Positions 26,096-35,107 of a DNA stretch of 64,000 nt are shown piece by piece (the stretch's first letter is position 1; each line of letters starts with the position of its first letter). Under the pieces are notes generated by a model. That model did not search any database. It saw nothing but the letters and a program-made list of their open reading frames with translations, and was not told where the DNA came from. Source of the stretch: Rhodobacteraceae bacterium CG17_big_fil_post_rev_8_21_14_2_50_63_15. Lineage in GTDB: Bacteria > Pseudomonadota > Alphaproteobacteria > Rhodobacterales > Rhodobacteraceae. The stretch covers positions 34,370 through 98,369 of the forward strand of contig PFEY01000094.1 of NCBI GenBank assembly GCA_002783205.1, given 5' to 3'. The translations under genes and the position numbers were made by a program.

Positions 26096-26117
26096 AACCA
26101 TGGGGGGAGTCGTTGTC

Positions 26118-26906
26118 ATGTCCGGAGAATTGTCACCCATCGACAAAGCCAAGTTCGTCGCGGCAAAGCGCTCGGTCGATTTCGTCGAGGACGGGATGCG
26201 CGTGGGCCTCGGGACCGGTTCGACGGCCGCCTGGATGGTGCGCTGCCTGGGCGAGTTGGTGCGCGAGGACGGGCTGCGGATCAAGGGCGTGCCCACTTCC
26301 ACCCGCACGGCGGATCTCGCGCGCGAGGTCGGAATAGAGGTGATCAGCCTTGATGAGGCAAAATGGCTCGACCTGACGATTGATGGCGCCGATGAGTTCG
26401 ACAGGAATCTCAATCTGATCAAGGGCGGCGGCGGGGCGCTCTTGCAGGAAAAGATCGTGGCCACGGCCTCGGACCAGATGATCGTCATCGCAGACGCTGC
26501 CAAGGAGGTCGAGACGCTGGGAGCCTTTCCGCTTCCTGTCGAGGTCATTCCTTTTGGCTGGCAGACCACGAAGTCGCTGATCGAAGAGTTGCTGATCAAC
26601 ATGGATGTTATGGGCCGTGATGCCTCCCTCAGGATGAATGGCGGGCGGGCCTTTATGACCGATGAGGGCAATTACATCCTTGATCTGCATCTCAACCGGA
26701 TCGGCAATGCGCATCGTCTTTCCATGGCTCTCAATCAAGTACCAGGCCTCGTGGAGAACGGGCTGTTCCTCGATGTGTGCGATGTGGTGATCGTGGGACA
26801 TGGTGATGGTCGCGTCGAGACGCGCAACATCAACGAAGGCACTGTCGAACAGGACCGCCTCGATTTCGTCGAGGCTGACAACCTCTTTACCGATCTGAAC
26901 GACTGA
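26118..26906 (+). CDS. rpiA: Ribose-5-phosphate isomerase A
   Basis: A 262-residue cytosolic enzyme interconverting ribose-5-phosphate and ribulose-5-phosphate in the pentose phosphate pathway. Signature blocks: VGLGTGSTAAWMV, GVPTSTRTADLAR, LTIDGADEFDRNLNLIKGGGGALLQEK (given here in parts: LTIDGADEFD and KGGGGALLQEK, with catalytic Asp/Glu/Lys), and NRIGNAH-type product region. ATG 26118 follows GGGGGGAG; an ATG at 26100 lies within that ribosome binding site. It is followed 13 bp later by gor. Confidence 0.97.
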   Translation: MSGELSPIDKAKFVAAKRSVDFVEDGMRVGLGTGSTAAWMVRCLGELVREDGLRIKGVPTSTRTADLAREVGIEVISLDEAKWLDLTIDGADEFDRNLNLIKGGGGALLQEKIVATASDQMIVIADAAKEVETLGAFPLPVEVIPFGWQTTKSLIEELLINMDVMGRDASLRMNGGRAFMTDEGNYILDLHLNRIGNAHRLSMALNQVPGLVENGLFLDVCDVVIVGHGDGRVETRNINEGTVEQDRLDFVEADNLFTDLND

Positions 26907-26919
26907 GGCTGGGGCAGGC

Positions 26920-28275
26920 ATGACATTCGACTATGATCTTTTCGTGATTGGCGGCGGCTCTGGCGGGGTGCGCGCGGCGCGTGTGGCGGCGCAGGGCGGC
27001 GCGCGCGTGGCACTGGCCGAAGAGGACCGCTATGGCGGCACCTGCGTGATCCGGGGCTGTGTGCCTAAGAAACTGATGGTCTTTGCATCCGAATATCCAA
27101 CTGCAATGGCCGAGGCACAGGCCTATGGCTGGGCGGTTCAAACGGGTGCATTTGACTGGGATAGGTTCCGGAAGAAACTGCATATGGAACTCGACCGGCT
27201 GGAAGGCGTCTATCGCGGTGTTCTCCAGACCAACGGGGTCGAGACCTTTGACGCCCGAGCGCGGCTTGTGGATCCGCATACCGTTGAACTGCCCGATGGC
27301 ACCAGAAAATGCGCCAAGCATATCCTGATCGCGACGGGCGGGCGGCCGGAGAAACCTGGCCTGCCAGGGGCGGAACACGGGATAACCTCGAATGATATCT
27401 TTCATCTCGACTCGCTGCCCAAATCCATCCTGATCATCGGCGGCGGCTATATCGCCTGCGAATTCGCTTGTATTCTCAACGGTCTGGGCGTTCAGGTGAC
27501 ACAGTATTACCGCGGCGCGCAGATCCTGCGCGGCTTTGACGACGAGGCGCGTGGGCTGGTCTCTGACGAAATGATCCAATCGGGCGTCACCCTGCATCTG
27601 GGCACCAACATCCTGTCGATCGAGCCCGCCCCCGGTGGCTATCGCGTCAAGGCCACCAATGGCAGAGAGGCGGTTTTCGAAAAGGTGATGTTCGCCACCG
27701 GTCGCGCCCCCAATACAGAAGATCTCGGGCTGCAAGCGGCAGGCGTGGCCGTGGGTCGCAAGGGTGAGATCGTGGTCGACCGCTACAGCCAGACCGGTGT
27801 GCCGTCGATCTACGCGATCGGCGACGTGACCGACCGGGTCAACCTTACGCCGGTAGCGATCCGTGACGGCATGGCCTTTGTCGAAACTGTGTTCAAGGGC
27901 AACCCGACTCCGGTCGATCATGTCCTGATCCCGACCGCAATCTTCACCCAGCCCGAGATGGGCACCGTGGGTCTGAGCGAGGAAGAGGCCCGTGACCGCG
28001 AGCCGATCGAAGTCTATGCCACGTCTTTTCGCCCGATGAAGAGCGCCTTTGCAGGCTGTCCGGACCGGGTGCTGATGAAACTGATCGTCAGCCAGACAAC
28101 GCGAAAGGTTCTGGGCTGTCATATCGTTGCCCCCGGTGCGGGCGAATTGATCCAACTGGCGGGAATTGCGATCAAGATGGGCGCTGACAAAGAGGATTTC
28201 GACCGCACCGTGGCGGTGCATCCCACGATGTCCGAAGAACTTGTAACGATGAAAACCCCGGTGCGCGCGGGTTGA
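26920..28275 (+). CDS. gor: Glutathione-disulfide reductase
   Basis: A 451-residue FAD- and NADPH-dependent enzyme that reduces GSSG to GSH. The FAD motif is VIGGGSGGVRAARVAA, the redox disulfide Cys42/Cys47 in YGGTCVIRGCVPKK, the NADPH-binding motif IIGGGYIACEFA, the FAD-binding AIGDVTDRVNLTPVA, and the catalytic His-Glu in VHPTMSEELV. The CVIRGC form (Ile/Arg in the disulfide loop) separates Gor from lipoamide dehydrogenase. It is probably co-transcribed with rpiA, which helps link glutathione reduction with NADPH metabolism. Confidence 0.97.
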   Translation: MTFDYDLFVIGGGSGGVRAARVAAQGGARVALAEEDRYGGTCVIRGCVPKKLMVFASEYPTAMAEAQAYGWAVQTGAFDWDRFRKKLHMELDRLEGVYRGVLQTNGVETFDARARLVDPHTVELPDGTRKCAKHILIATGGRPEKPGLPGAEHGITSNDIFHLDSLPKSILIIGGGYIACEFACILNGLGVQVTQYYRGAQILRGFDDEARGLVSDEMIQSGVTLHLGTNILSIEPAPGGYRVKATNGREAVFEKVMFATGRAPNTEDLGLQAAGVAVGRKGEIVVDRYSQTGVPSIYAIGDVTDRVNLTPVAIRDGMAFVETVFKGNPTPVDHVLIPTAIFTQPEMGTVGLSEEEARDREPIEVYATSFRPMKSAFAGCPDRVLMKLIVSQTTRKVLGCHIVAPGAGELIQLAGIAIKMGADKEDFDRTVAVHPTMSEELVTMKTPVRAG

Positions 28276-28346
28276 TTTTTTGCCTGTGCTGCACAGGTTA
28301 GTGAACAACAGCGTCAGAGTCGGGATAGAAGGGAAAGACAAAGCTT

Positions 28347-29495
28347 ATGGCAGGAAATTCTGGTGGCCCATGGGGCGGCGGCGGCAACTCTGGCGGCGGC
28401 GATGACCGCGACCGAAACACCGGTGGCGGAAGACGCCCGCCGGAAGGTGGCCCGCAACTGCCCGAGATCGACGAACTGGTGCGCAGAGGCCAAGACCGAC
28501 TGCGCGTCCTGATGGGCGGGCGTGGCGGCGGCAACAGGGGCGGTGGTAACGCTGGCAGCGAAGGCCCACAATTAGGCAAGGGCACGATCGGGCTGGCCGT
28601 GCTTGGAGCGGTGGCGCTCTGGGCATTTGCCAGCGTCTACACGGTCAAACCGGAAGAACAGTCTGTCGAACTGTTCCTCGGCAAGTATTACAAGACCGGC
28701 AATCCCGGTTTGAACTTTGCGCCCTGGCCAGTGGTCACAGCCGAAGTGATGAATGTGACGTCGGAACGCACCGAGACGATCGGCAACCGGCAAGGCTCCA
28801 GCAATGACGGTCTGATGCTGACGACGGACGCCAATATCGTGGACATCAATTTTCAGGTGGTCTGGAACATTTCCGACCCGTCAAAGGCGCTGTTCAATAT
28901 CCGTGATCCGCAACTAACCGTGCAGGCGGTCTCGGAATCGGTGATGCGCGAGATCATTGCCGCCTCGAACCTGTCGCCGATCCTCAACCGGGACCGGGGC
29001 ATCATTGCAGATACGGCCATGCAGAACATCCAGGAAACGATGGATGATTATGACAGCGGCATCCGTATCGTCCGGGTCAACCTCGACAAGGCCGATCCGC
29101 CACGCGACGTGATCGACAGCTTCCGCGAGGTGCAGGCCGCCGAGCAGGAACGCGACCGGCTGCAACGGCAGGCCGATGCCTATGCCAACCGCGTTCTTGC
29201 CGAAGCCCGCGGTCAGGCCGCGCAGATCCTCGAAGACTCCGAGGGATTTCGGGCGCGCGTGGTCAATGAGGCTTCGGGCGATGCAAGTCGCTTCACGTCT
29301 GTTCTCACAGAATATTCCAAGGCCCCTGAAGTGACGCGAAAGCGTCTTTATCTTGAAACCATGGAGCGGGTTCTGGGCGGCATCGACAAGACCATTCTCG
29401 ACGGCTCGGTCGTCGGCGGTGAGGGCGGCAGTAATGTCGTGCCTTATCTGCCGCTGAATGAGCTGCGTCGCAACACCACCGGAGAGGGGAACTGA
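28347..29495 (+). CDS. hflK: HflK, SPFH-family FtsH protease modulator
   Basis: A 382-residue membrane protein. The first ~75 residues are a Gly/Arg-rich cytosolic segment (GGGGNSGGGDDRDR, GGRGGGNRGGGN), followed by one transmembrane helix (TIGLAVLGAVALWAFASVYT) and the SPFH/Band 7 domain (KPEEQSVELFLGKYY to about 270), then a coiled-coil rich in Ala/Glu/Arg. With HflC it forms a large cage around FtsH and controls degradation of membrane proteins. It is followed 4 bp later by hflC. Confidence 0.96.
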   Translation: MAGNSGGPWGGGGNSGGGDDRDRNTGGGRRPPEGGPQLPEIDELVRRGQDRLRVLMGGRGGGNRGGGNAGSEGPQLGKGTIGLAVLGAVALWAFASVYTVKPEEQSVELFLGKYYKTGNPGLNFAPWPVVTAEVMNVTSERTETIGNRQGSSNDGLMLTTDANIVDINFQVVWNISDPSKALFNIRDPQLTVQAVSESVMREIIAASNLSPILNRDRGIIADTAMQNIQETMDDYDSGIRIVRVNLDKADPPRDVIDSFREVQAAEQERDRLQRQADAYANRVLAEARGQAAQILEDSEGFRARVVNEASGDASRFTSVLTEYSKAPEVTRKRLYLETMERVLGGIDKTILDGSVVGGEGGSNVVPYLPLNELRRNTTGEGN

Positions 29496-29499
29496 GATC

Positions 29500-30378
29500 A
29501 TGGGCAAGGCAAAGATTTTCATCCCTTTTGTGGTCGTGATCCTGTTTCTGGGTTTGTCCTCGGTTTTCGTGGTCGATGAACGCGAGAAGGCTTTGGTGTT
29601 GCAATTCGGCCAGATCAAGGCGGTCAAGGAAGACCCGGGCCTGTCGTTCAAGATACCCTTCATTCAGGAGGTCGTGCGCTATGACGCCCGCATCCTGTCG
29701 CTTGACACCGACACGATCGAAGTGACGCCCTCGGACGATCGCCGGCTGGTGGTCGATGCCTTTGCCCGCTACCGGATCCGGGACGTGGTTCAGTTCCGTC
29801 AGGCCGTGGGTATCGGAGGCCTCCGGGTCGCCGAGGACCGGCTTTCCTCGATCCTCAACGCCCAGATCCGCGAGGTGTTGGGGGCTGATCAGGTCACGTC
29901 GGATACGATCCTGTCGCAAGATCGCCGCGAGCTGATGCGACGCATTCAGAGGCAGTCACAGCGCAGCGCCGAAGGCCTTGGCCTTGATGTGGTGGACGTG
30001 CGTCTGAAACAGACCAACCTGCCCGACCAGAACCTCGAGGCCACCTTTGCCCGGATGCGGGCCGAACGCGAGCGCGAAGCGGCCGACGAGATCGCCCGCG
30101 GCAACGAGGCCGCGCAGCGTGTCCGGGCGCTCGCCGACCGCACGGTGACCGAGACGCTGTCGGATGCCGAACGGCAGGCGCAGGTGGTCCGGGGCGAGGC
30201 CGATGCCGAACGCAACGCGATCTTTGCCGAGGCCTTTGGCGCCGATCCCGAATTCTTCGCCTTCTACCGCTCGCTTCAGGCGTATGAAAATGCATTGCAG
30301 TCCGGAAATTCCTCGATCGTGATGACGCAGGACAGCGAATTCTTCGACTACATGCGCTCGGGCAATGCTCCGGAATGA
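29500..30378 (+). CDS. hflC: HflC, SPFH-family FtsH protease modulator
   Basis: A 292-residue partner of HflK. It has an N-terminal transmembrane helix (IFIPFVVVILFLGLSSVFVV), the SPFH domain starting VDEREKALVLQFGQIK, and a C-terminal helical region (ARMRAEREREAADEIARGNE) followed by AFYRSLQAYENAL, which is conserved in HflC. Start ATG at 29500 is fixed by the short hydrophilic lead before the membrane segment. The stop overlaps the DUF2065 gene as ATGA. Confidence 0.96.
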   Translation: MGKAKIFIPFVVVILFLGLSSVFVVDEREKALVLQFGQIKAVKEDPGLSFKIPFIQEVVRYDARILSLDTDTIEVTPSDDRRLVVDAFARYRIRDVVQFRQAVGIGGLRVAEDRLSSILNAQIREVLGADQVTSDTILSQDRRELMRRIQRQSQRSAEGLGLDVVDVRLKQTNLPDQNLEATFARMRAEREREAADEIARGNEAAQRVRALADRTVTETLSDAERQAQVVRGEADAERNAIFAEAFGADPEFFAFYRSLQAYENALQSGNSSIVMTQDSEFFDYMRSGNAPE

Positions 30379-30572
30379 TTGAAACTGCGCTTCTGGCCCT
30401 AGGGCTGGTGCTGATCGTCGAGGGGCTGGTCTATGCACTGGCCCCTTCGCTTGTCGATCAGATGCTCGTGGCGCTTGCGGCACTCCCGCCCGAGGCCCGC
30501 CGCCTGATGGGTCTTCTTGCACTGGTGCTCGGGCTGGCAATGGTCTGGGGGGCCAAGAGCCTTGGGGCCTGA
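30375..30572 (+). CDS. DUF2065 (YjeT-like) small membrane protein
   Basis: A 65-residue protein of two transmembrane helices (ALLALGLVLIVEGLVYAL and LMGLLALVLGLAMVW) joined by PSLVDQMLVALAALPPEARR. The family often follows hflKC. Its function is unknown. The start overlaps the hflC stop by 4 bp, so it is coupled to hflC. The C-terminal codons and stop lie within the first of three tandem dyads. Confidence 0.88.
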   Translation: MIETALLALGLVLIVEGLVYALAPSLVDQMLVALAALPPEARRLMGLLALVLGLAMVWGAKSLGA

Positions 30573-30605
30573 TCGCCAAGGCTCTTGCCTTCGCCGAGGC
30601 GAAGG
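30554..30605 (+). terminator. Two tandem perfect stem-loops at the end of the hflKC operon
   Basis: The first stem pairs CAAGAGCCTTGG (30554-30565) with CCAAGGCTCTTG (30576-30587), 12 perfect pairs across the DUF2065 stop codon. The second immediately follows: CCTTCGCC-GA-GGCGAAGG (30588-30605). There is no T-run, so they may work as a processing or attenuation structure rather than a classical terminator. Confidence 0.5.
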
Positions 30606-30606
30606 A

Positions 30607-30622
30607 GTCACATGCATGTGAC
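30607..30622. promoter_or_regulatory. 16-bp perfect palindrome upstream of degP
   Basis: GTCACATG-CATGTGAC is a perfect palindrome 105 bp before the degP start. Its TCACA/TGTGA half-sites are those of CRP/FNR-type sites but arranged in the inverse order, so the binding factor is unclear. Confidence 0.45.
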
Positions 30623-30727
30623 ATGAAACTGCGATCTTTCCGATCCGTCCCCGGCGCCCTACATTGAACGCAACGCGCGGTGCTTGTCCAACACCGGCGA
30701 ATGACACAGACCAAAGGAGATATTGGC

Positions 30728-32191
30728 GTGACACTCCGAACGATTTCCATTGCCCAAACGGATACAGGTCCTCTACGTCGGCTGGCACTGATGGCGCTGA
30801 TCGTTGCGCTGGTGCTCGCCCAAGCCGTGGCGGCACGTGCGCAGCCCGACAGTTTTGCCGATCTGGCCCAACAGATCAGTCCGGCGGTGGTCAACATCAC
30901 CACATCGACGGTCGTTGAGCAGCCCACCGGCCCCTCTCCCATCGTGCCCGAGGGCTCGCCTTTCGAGGACTTTTTCGACCAGTTCCGCAACCGTCAGGGC
31001 GAAGGTGACCGCCCGCGCCGGTCCTCGGCGCTCGGCTCGGGCTTTGTCGTCTCCGAGGACGGCTACGTTGTCACCAACAACCACGTGATCGAAAGCGCCG
31101 ACGAGATCATCATCGAATTCTACTCGGGCGAGACGCTGCCCGCCAAGGTGATTGGCACCGATCCCAAGACCGACATCGCCCTCTTGAAGGTCGAGGCGCC
31201 CAAACCGCTTCCTTTTGTCAAGTTTGGCGATAGCGACACCGCAAAAGTCGGCGACTGGGTGCTGGCCATGGGCAACCCCCTCGGGCAGGGGTTTTCGCTC
31301 TCTGCCGGGATTGTATCCGCGCGCAATCGCGCGCTCTCGGGCACCTATGACGATTACATCCAGACGGACGCCGCTATCAACCGCGGCAATTCCGGCGGAC
31401 CGCTCTTCAACCTCGATGGCGATGTGGTTGGGGTGAACACGGCAATCCTCAGCCCGACCGGTGGCTCTATCGGGATCGGCTTTTCCATGGCCTCGAACGT
31501 GGTCAAGCGTGTGGTCGGTCAATTGCAGGAATTCGGCGAGACCCGCCGTGGCTGGCTTGGGGTGCGGATCCAAGACGTGACCAACGACGTGGCCGAAGCG
31601 ATGGGGCTTGACAAGGCCAAGGGCGCGCTCGTGACCGATGTGCCCGAAGGCCCGGCAGCGGAGGCCGGGATGCTGGCTGGCGACGTGATCACATCCTTCG
31701 ACGGCAAGGATGTGGCCGATACCCGTAGCCTCGTGCGCGAAGTGGGCAACACGGAAGTCGGCAAGTCGGTGCGCGTCGTCGTGTTCCGCGACGGCAAGAC
31801 CACGACGCTCGACATCACGCTTGGTCGCCGCGAAGAAGCCGAGGGAGAAACCCCCGTCGCGCAACCGGGCAAAGAGAGAGAGGCTCCGGTCGAAAAATCC
31901 ATGCTCGGCCTGACCCTGAGCCCGCTGACGGATGAGTTTCGCGCACAACTCGAGATCGACGACACCGTGACCGGGCTTGTGCTTACCGATGTCGATGAAC
32001 TGTCCGAAGCCTACGAAAAAGGCCTGCGGGCGGGCGATCTGATCACCGAGGCAGGTCAGCAAAAGGTTGCCACGATCCGCGACCTCGAGGAACGGATCAC
32101 CGAAGCCAAGGATGCCGGGCGCAAATCACTTCTGCTTCTGGTGCGCCGCGCTGGCGAGCCACGTTTCGTGGCGCTCGGCATCGAGGAATAG
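30728..32191 (+). CDS. degP: DegP/HtrA-family periplasmic serine protease
   Basis: About 487 residues. A signal peptide (LRRLALMALIVALVLAQAVAARAQ) leads to a trypsin-like domain with catalytic His119 (NNHVIES), Asp149 (KTDIALLK) and Ser222 (RGNSGGPLF), then two PDZ domains (starting near GWLGVRIQDV and MLGLTLSPL). It degrades or refolds misfolded envelope proteins. I prefer the GTG at 30728 because AAGGAGA stands 7 bp before it; an ATG at 30701 would add nine residues. It follows the hflKC unit, another protein-quality-control module. Confidence 0.95.
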   Translation: MTLRTISIAQTDTGPLRRLALMALIVALVLAQAVAARAQPDSFADLAQQISPAVVNITTSTVVEQPTGPSPIVPEGSPFEDFFDQFRNRQGEGDRPRRSSALGSGFVVSEDGYVVTNNHVIESADEIIIEFYSGETLPAKVIGTDPKTDIALLKVEAPKPLPFVKFGDSDTAKVGDWVLAMGNPLGQGFSLSAGIVSARNRALSGTYDDYIQTDAAINRGNSGGPLFNLDGDVVGVNTAILSPTGGSIGIGFSMASNVVKRVVGQLQEFGETRRGWLGVRIQDVTNDVAEAMGLDKAKGALVTDVPEGPAAEAGMLAGDVITSFDGKDVADTRSLVREVGNTEVGKSVRVVVFRDGKTTTLDITLGRREEAEGETPVAQPGKEREAPVEKSMLGLTLSPLTDEFRAQLEIDDTVTGLVLTDVDELSEAYEKGLRAGDLITEAGQQKVATIRDLEERITEAKDAGRKSLLLLVRRAGEPRFVALGIEE

Positions 32192-32212
32192 GAACCCCTC
32201 AGCACAAGGCCG

Positions 32213-32240
32213 AAGGGGCGCTTACGCAAGAGCGCCCCTT
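32213..32240 (+). terminator. Terminator after degP
   Basis: A perfect 10-bp stem, AAGGGGCGCT with AGCGCCCCTT, around an 8-nt loop, 21 bp after the degP stop. The T-run is short, but the position between convergent genes supports a bidirectional terminator. Confidence 0.7.
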
Positions 32241-32266
32241 TGCGTATCAGATCCGTTCAATCATCG

Positions 32267-32857
32267 TCAAAGCGGCTCTCGTGGCTGTGAAAAATCTAGC
32301 GGAAAATCTTCCAAGAGCGTGTCCTTGCGCAGATAAAGCGGGTGCTTGGCCGATCCATCCTTGTTGAGCCCCAGACACTTCAGTGGCCGCCCTGTCGCCG
32401 CCACGGCATCGATCACCGCCCGCACGACGCCCTGATAACGCGCCTGCAGTTTGCCAAACGCCAGCACAACGAGATCCGCCTCCTGCGCCATTGCGCTCAG
32501 TGCGGGGATGTTCGCCACGCTGCAGGCCACGTCTGGATCTGCGGGCAGATCGCGCGGCGCGGTCGCCCGCCAATCGAGCACATTGCCCTTGAGATATCGG
32601 GTATAGCCCCAGTCACGGGCAAACATGAGCTCGCGGTGACAGGTCGGGTCCGAGACCTCGGCGCTCGCCACCGAGGGATTCATGCCCACGAAGAGCACCG
32701 TGCGCGCGGCAACGCCCTGTGGTGTCCAGTCTCGGCTGAGCCTCTGGCGATAGCGTCCGCAGGGCGAATACACGGCCCCGCCCATCACTCCTTCGGGCAG
32801 CCGCAAGCGAACCTTCCCGCCGGGATCGTGGCGGTCTTGGGGTGCCGCATCCGTCAT
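32267..32857 (-). CDS. DUF1643-family protein
   Basis: A 196-residue protein of a family of unknown function. Conserved blocks are [63 protein letters not shown] and [20 protein letters not shown]. The many invariant Asn, Asp, His and Lys positions suggest an enzyme or nucleotide-binding role. The ATG overlaps the truB stop by 4 bp, so the two are translated together, which may hint at RNA metabolism; this is inference. Confidence 0.85.
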   Translation of the reverse strand: MTDAAPQDRHDPGGKVRLRLPEGVMGGAVYSPCGRYRQRLSRDWTPQGVAARTVLFVGMNPSVASAEVSDPTCHRELMFARDWGYTRYLKGNVLDWRATAPRDLPADPDVACSVANIPALSAMAQEADLVVLAFGKLQARYQGVVRAVIDAVAATGRPLKCLGLNKDGSAKHPLYLRKDTLLEDFPLDFSQPREPL

Positions 32858-33759
32858 GTGTTGAACACCCGCGATGGATGCAACTCACCGGCCCTGTAGC
32901 GCCCGACCGCAACTGCGCGCCCCTCAAAGCTGGCCCAGCACTCCTCACCATACTCAACCTCGTTGGTGATCACCTGCCCCGGATTGCCATGGTGGAGCCG
33001 CGCCGCGCCTTCGGGCGTCGCCGTAACCCTCGGCAGATCGGCCAGCCCTTCTTCCAGCGGGCGCAGATAGCTTTCCAATGCGGGCGTCTGCGCCATCGCG
33101 TCGATCTGTTCGAGGTTGAGCCCGTCCTCGGCATCGAACGGTCCGGACCAGACCCGCCGCAGCCAGGCCACATGCCCATGGCAGCCGAGAGCCTTGCCCA
33201 GATCGCGGGCAATCGCGCGCACATACCCCCCCTTGCCACAAGTCATTTCCAGCACCGCGTGATCGGCATCGGGCCGCTCGGTCATGATTAGCTGCTCCAC
33301 CCACAATGGTCGGGCCGCCACCTCGAAGTCTTCGCCCTCGCGCGCCAGAGCATAGGCGCGCTGCCCGTCGATCTTGACTGCGGAAAACTTCGGGGGCACC
33401 TGAAAGATGTTGCCGACAAACTGCCCGAGCGCGGTCTTGATCTCGGCATCCGTCGGGCGGGAATCGCTTTCCGCCACCACTTTTCCCTCGCTATCGTCGG
33501 TATCGGTGGCTTGGCCAAAACGCACCGCGAAAACATAGGCCTTCAGCGCATCGGTGATGTAAGGCACCGTCTTGGTGGCCTCACCAAGCGCTATCGCCAG
33601 CACCCCTGTCGCCTCGGGATCGAGCGTGCCTGCATGGCCGGCCTTTTGCGCCCCAAGCGCCCATTTCACCTTGTTCACAACGGCCGACGACGAGATGCCA
33701 GCGGGCTTGTCCACCACCAACCAACCTGAAATATCGCGTCCCTTGCGTTTGCGTGCCAT
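32854..33759 (-). CDS. truB: tRNA pseudouridine-55 synthase
   Basis: A 301-residue enzyme that makes pseudouridine at position 55 in the T-loop of tRNAs. The catalytic motif [19 protein letters not shown] contains the nucleophilic Asp; [14 protein letters not shown] opens the domain and [13 protein letters not shown] lies in the fold core. A PUA-like C-terminal part follows. It lies downstream of rbfA, as in many bacteria, but with a DUF2233 gene inserted between. Start ATG 33759 is fixed by the conserved [14 protein letters not shown]. Confidence 0.96.
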   Translation of the reverse strand: MARKRKGRDISGWLVVDKPAGISSSAVVNKVKWALGAQKAGHAGTLDPEATGVLAIALGEATKTVPYITDALKAYVFAVRFGQATDTDDSEGKVVAESDSRPTDAEIKTALGQFVGNIFQVPPKFSAVKIDGQRAYALAREGEDFEVAARPLWVEQLIMTERPDADHAVLEMTCGKGGYVRAIARDLGKALGCHGHVAWLRRVWSGPFDAEDGLNLEQIDAMAQTPALESYLRPLEEGLADLPRVTATPEGAARLHHGNPGQVITNEVEYGEECWASFEGRAVAVGRYRAGELHPSRVFNT

Positions 33760-33794
33760 CTCAAGCCCTCTGACCTGCCTCGGAAGGCGGAGGC

Positions 33795-34556
33795 CTAATC
33801 CACCGCCGCGGTCGCGTCAATCACCGCGCCCACCATCGGCCCCATGGCAAAGCCGATATCAGACCGTCCCAGACGAGGCGCGTAGAGCTTTGAGATCTTG
33901 CCATCGAAATAGAGCGCCTGCCAGGCGCCCAGATGATCGCGGAAGACCCGCCCGAAGGTGTGAAAATTCACCGCCCTGTCCGAGATCACGAACCACGCCC
34001 GCCGCCCGTCCGGCGACGTGCCCACGCCGTTGCGGATATAGCGGCTGTCGCTGTTCTCGATAAAACGCGGATGAAGGGCACCTTCGATCACCAGCATCGG
34101 TCCCGATTGGCTGGCATCGCGACAAGCGGGCCGCTGCTCGGAAAAGCGCCGCGCCTCGATCACATCGGCCCGACCGTCGCGCAAACAGAATACCCCATTC
34201 GGCAAGAGACCAAAATTCCCCGGACCTTCCCGCGTGACCAGCGGTGCCAGTTCGCGCCCGTTTTCGACATAAAGACCCACCGGGCGGCGATCCGCATGAT
34301 ACATGCCGGCGTTCATCGCAAAGGCAAGCGCCTTGCCTTCGGGACGCAACAGCTGCTCTATGGCTGCAAAACTTCCCAATGGGGTGCCGGTCTGCGGGTG
34401 CTGGAGAAAGAGCCGCACGGTGTCTTGCGTCAGATCAACTTCACAGACCGTGTAGCCCTCGCCGTCGAATGTTTCGCCACGGCAGTCCGCTGCCTGCGCC
34501 GCCCCGACCCAGAGCACCATCGCAGCCACCGCCAGTGCCGTTCTAGCCTTCGACAT
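33795..34556 (-). CDS. DUF2233 phosphodiester glycosidase-family secreted protein
   Basis: A 253-residue protein with a Sec signal peptide ([16 protein letters not shown]). The NAGPA/DUF2233 domain shows [57 protein letters not shown] and [13 protein letters not shown]. Relatives include the enzyme that uncovers mannose-6-phosphate in animals and bacterial envelope proteins of unknown substrate. ATG 34556 overlaps the rbfA end by 14 bp. It probably belongs to the rbfA-truB unit. Confidence 0.9.
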   Translation of the reverse strand: MSKARTALAVAAMVLWVGAAQAADCRGETFDGEGYTVCEVDLTQDTVRLFLQHPQTGTPLGSFAAIEQLLRPEGKALAFAMNAGMYHADRRPVGLYVENGRELAPLVTREGPGNFGLLPNGVFCLRDGRADVIEARRFSEQRPACRDASQSGPMLVIEGALHPRFIENSDSRYIRNGVGTSPDGRRAWFVISDRAVNFHTFGRVFRDHLGAWQALYFDGKISKLYAPRLGRSDIGFAMGPMVGAVIDATAAVD

Positions 34557-34947
34557 CCCGTCGCACCTTGTCCTGCGCGAAAAGCCGCCTTGCCTCGTCC
34601 ATCTGATCAAAAGTCTCATCCAACCGGAACCGCAAGTCCGGGGCATATTTCAGCCCCACCTTCTTGCCGACGATTCGACGCAGCTCATGCTTGTTGCGGG
34701 CCAGATACGCGATCAGGTCCGCGCGCCCCTCACCGCCCAGTGGCATCACATAAGCAGTGGCAATCTTGAGATCAGCGGATGTGCGCACCTCGCTCACGGT
34801 GACAGAGATGCGGTTGAGATCCGGATCGTGGATATCACCGCGCATCAGCACCTCCGAGAGCGTGCGCCGGATGAGTTCGCCCACCCGCAATTGCCGCTGC
34901 GAGGGTCCCGGCCCGTCGAGAGAGATGTTCTTTGCCATGGTCCGCAT
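34543..34947 (-). CDS. rbfA: 30S ribosome-binding factor A
   Basis: A 131-134 residue KH-fold protein needed for late 16S rRNA processing and 30S maturation. Family blocks: [48 protein letters not shown] and [16 protein letters not shown]. The ATG at 34947 follows AAGGGC; the ATG at 34938 (MAKNISLDG) matches the usual family N-terminus but has no ribosome binding site, so either is possible. No infB or nusA lies upstream here; the next gene is the divergent dapB. Confidence 0.95.
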   Translation of the reverse strand: MRTMAKNISLDGPGPSQRQLRVGELIRRTLSEVLMRGDIHDPDLNRISVTVSEVRTSADLKIATAYVMPLGGEGRADLIAYLARNKHELRRIVGKKVGLKYAPDLRFRLDETFDQMDEARRLFAQDKVRRDVEG

Positions 34948-34991
34948 TTAAGCCCTTGCGCAGCCATTTCCAAGCGCGGAAATCCAACCGA

Positions 34992-35013
34992 CTTCTTCTT
35001 GGCCCAAATACCC
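34992..35013 (-). repeat. Copy of the GTATTT intergenic motif
   Basis: Read on the minus strand, GGGTATTTGGGCCAAGAAGA begins the element and AG completes it. It lies between the divergent rbfA and dapB genes and closely matches the copy at 51018. Confidence 0.55.
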
Positions 35014-35107
35014 ATTGCCACGGCGCCGCGCAGAGCCCCGCCCGCCCCCTTGCCGCCTTGCCCGCCGCACGTTATGCCCATTTGCAATAAGGACAGGAGC
35101 CGCGACC

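Noticed and set aside
26887..28341. 484-codon minus-strand frame opposite gor
   Set aside because: Antisense shadow of a clearly conserved gor gene.
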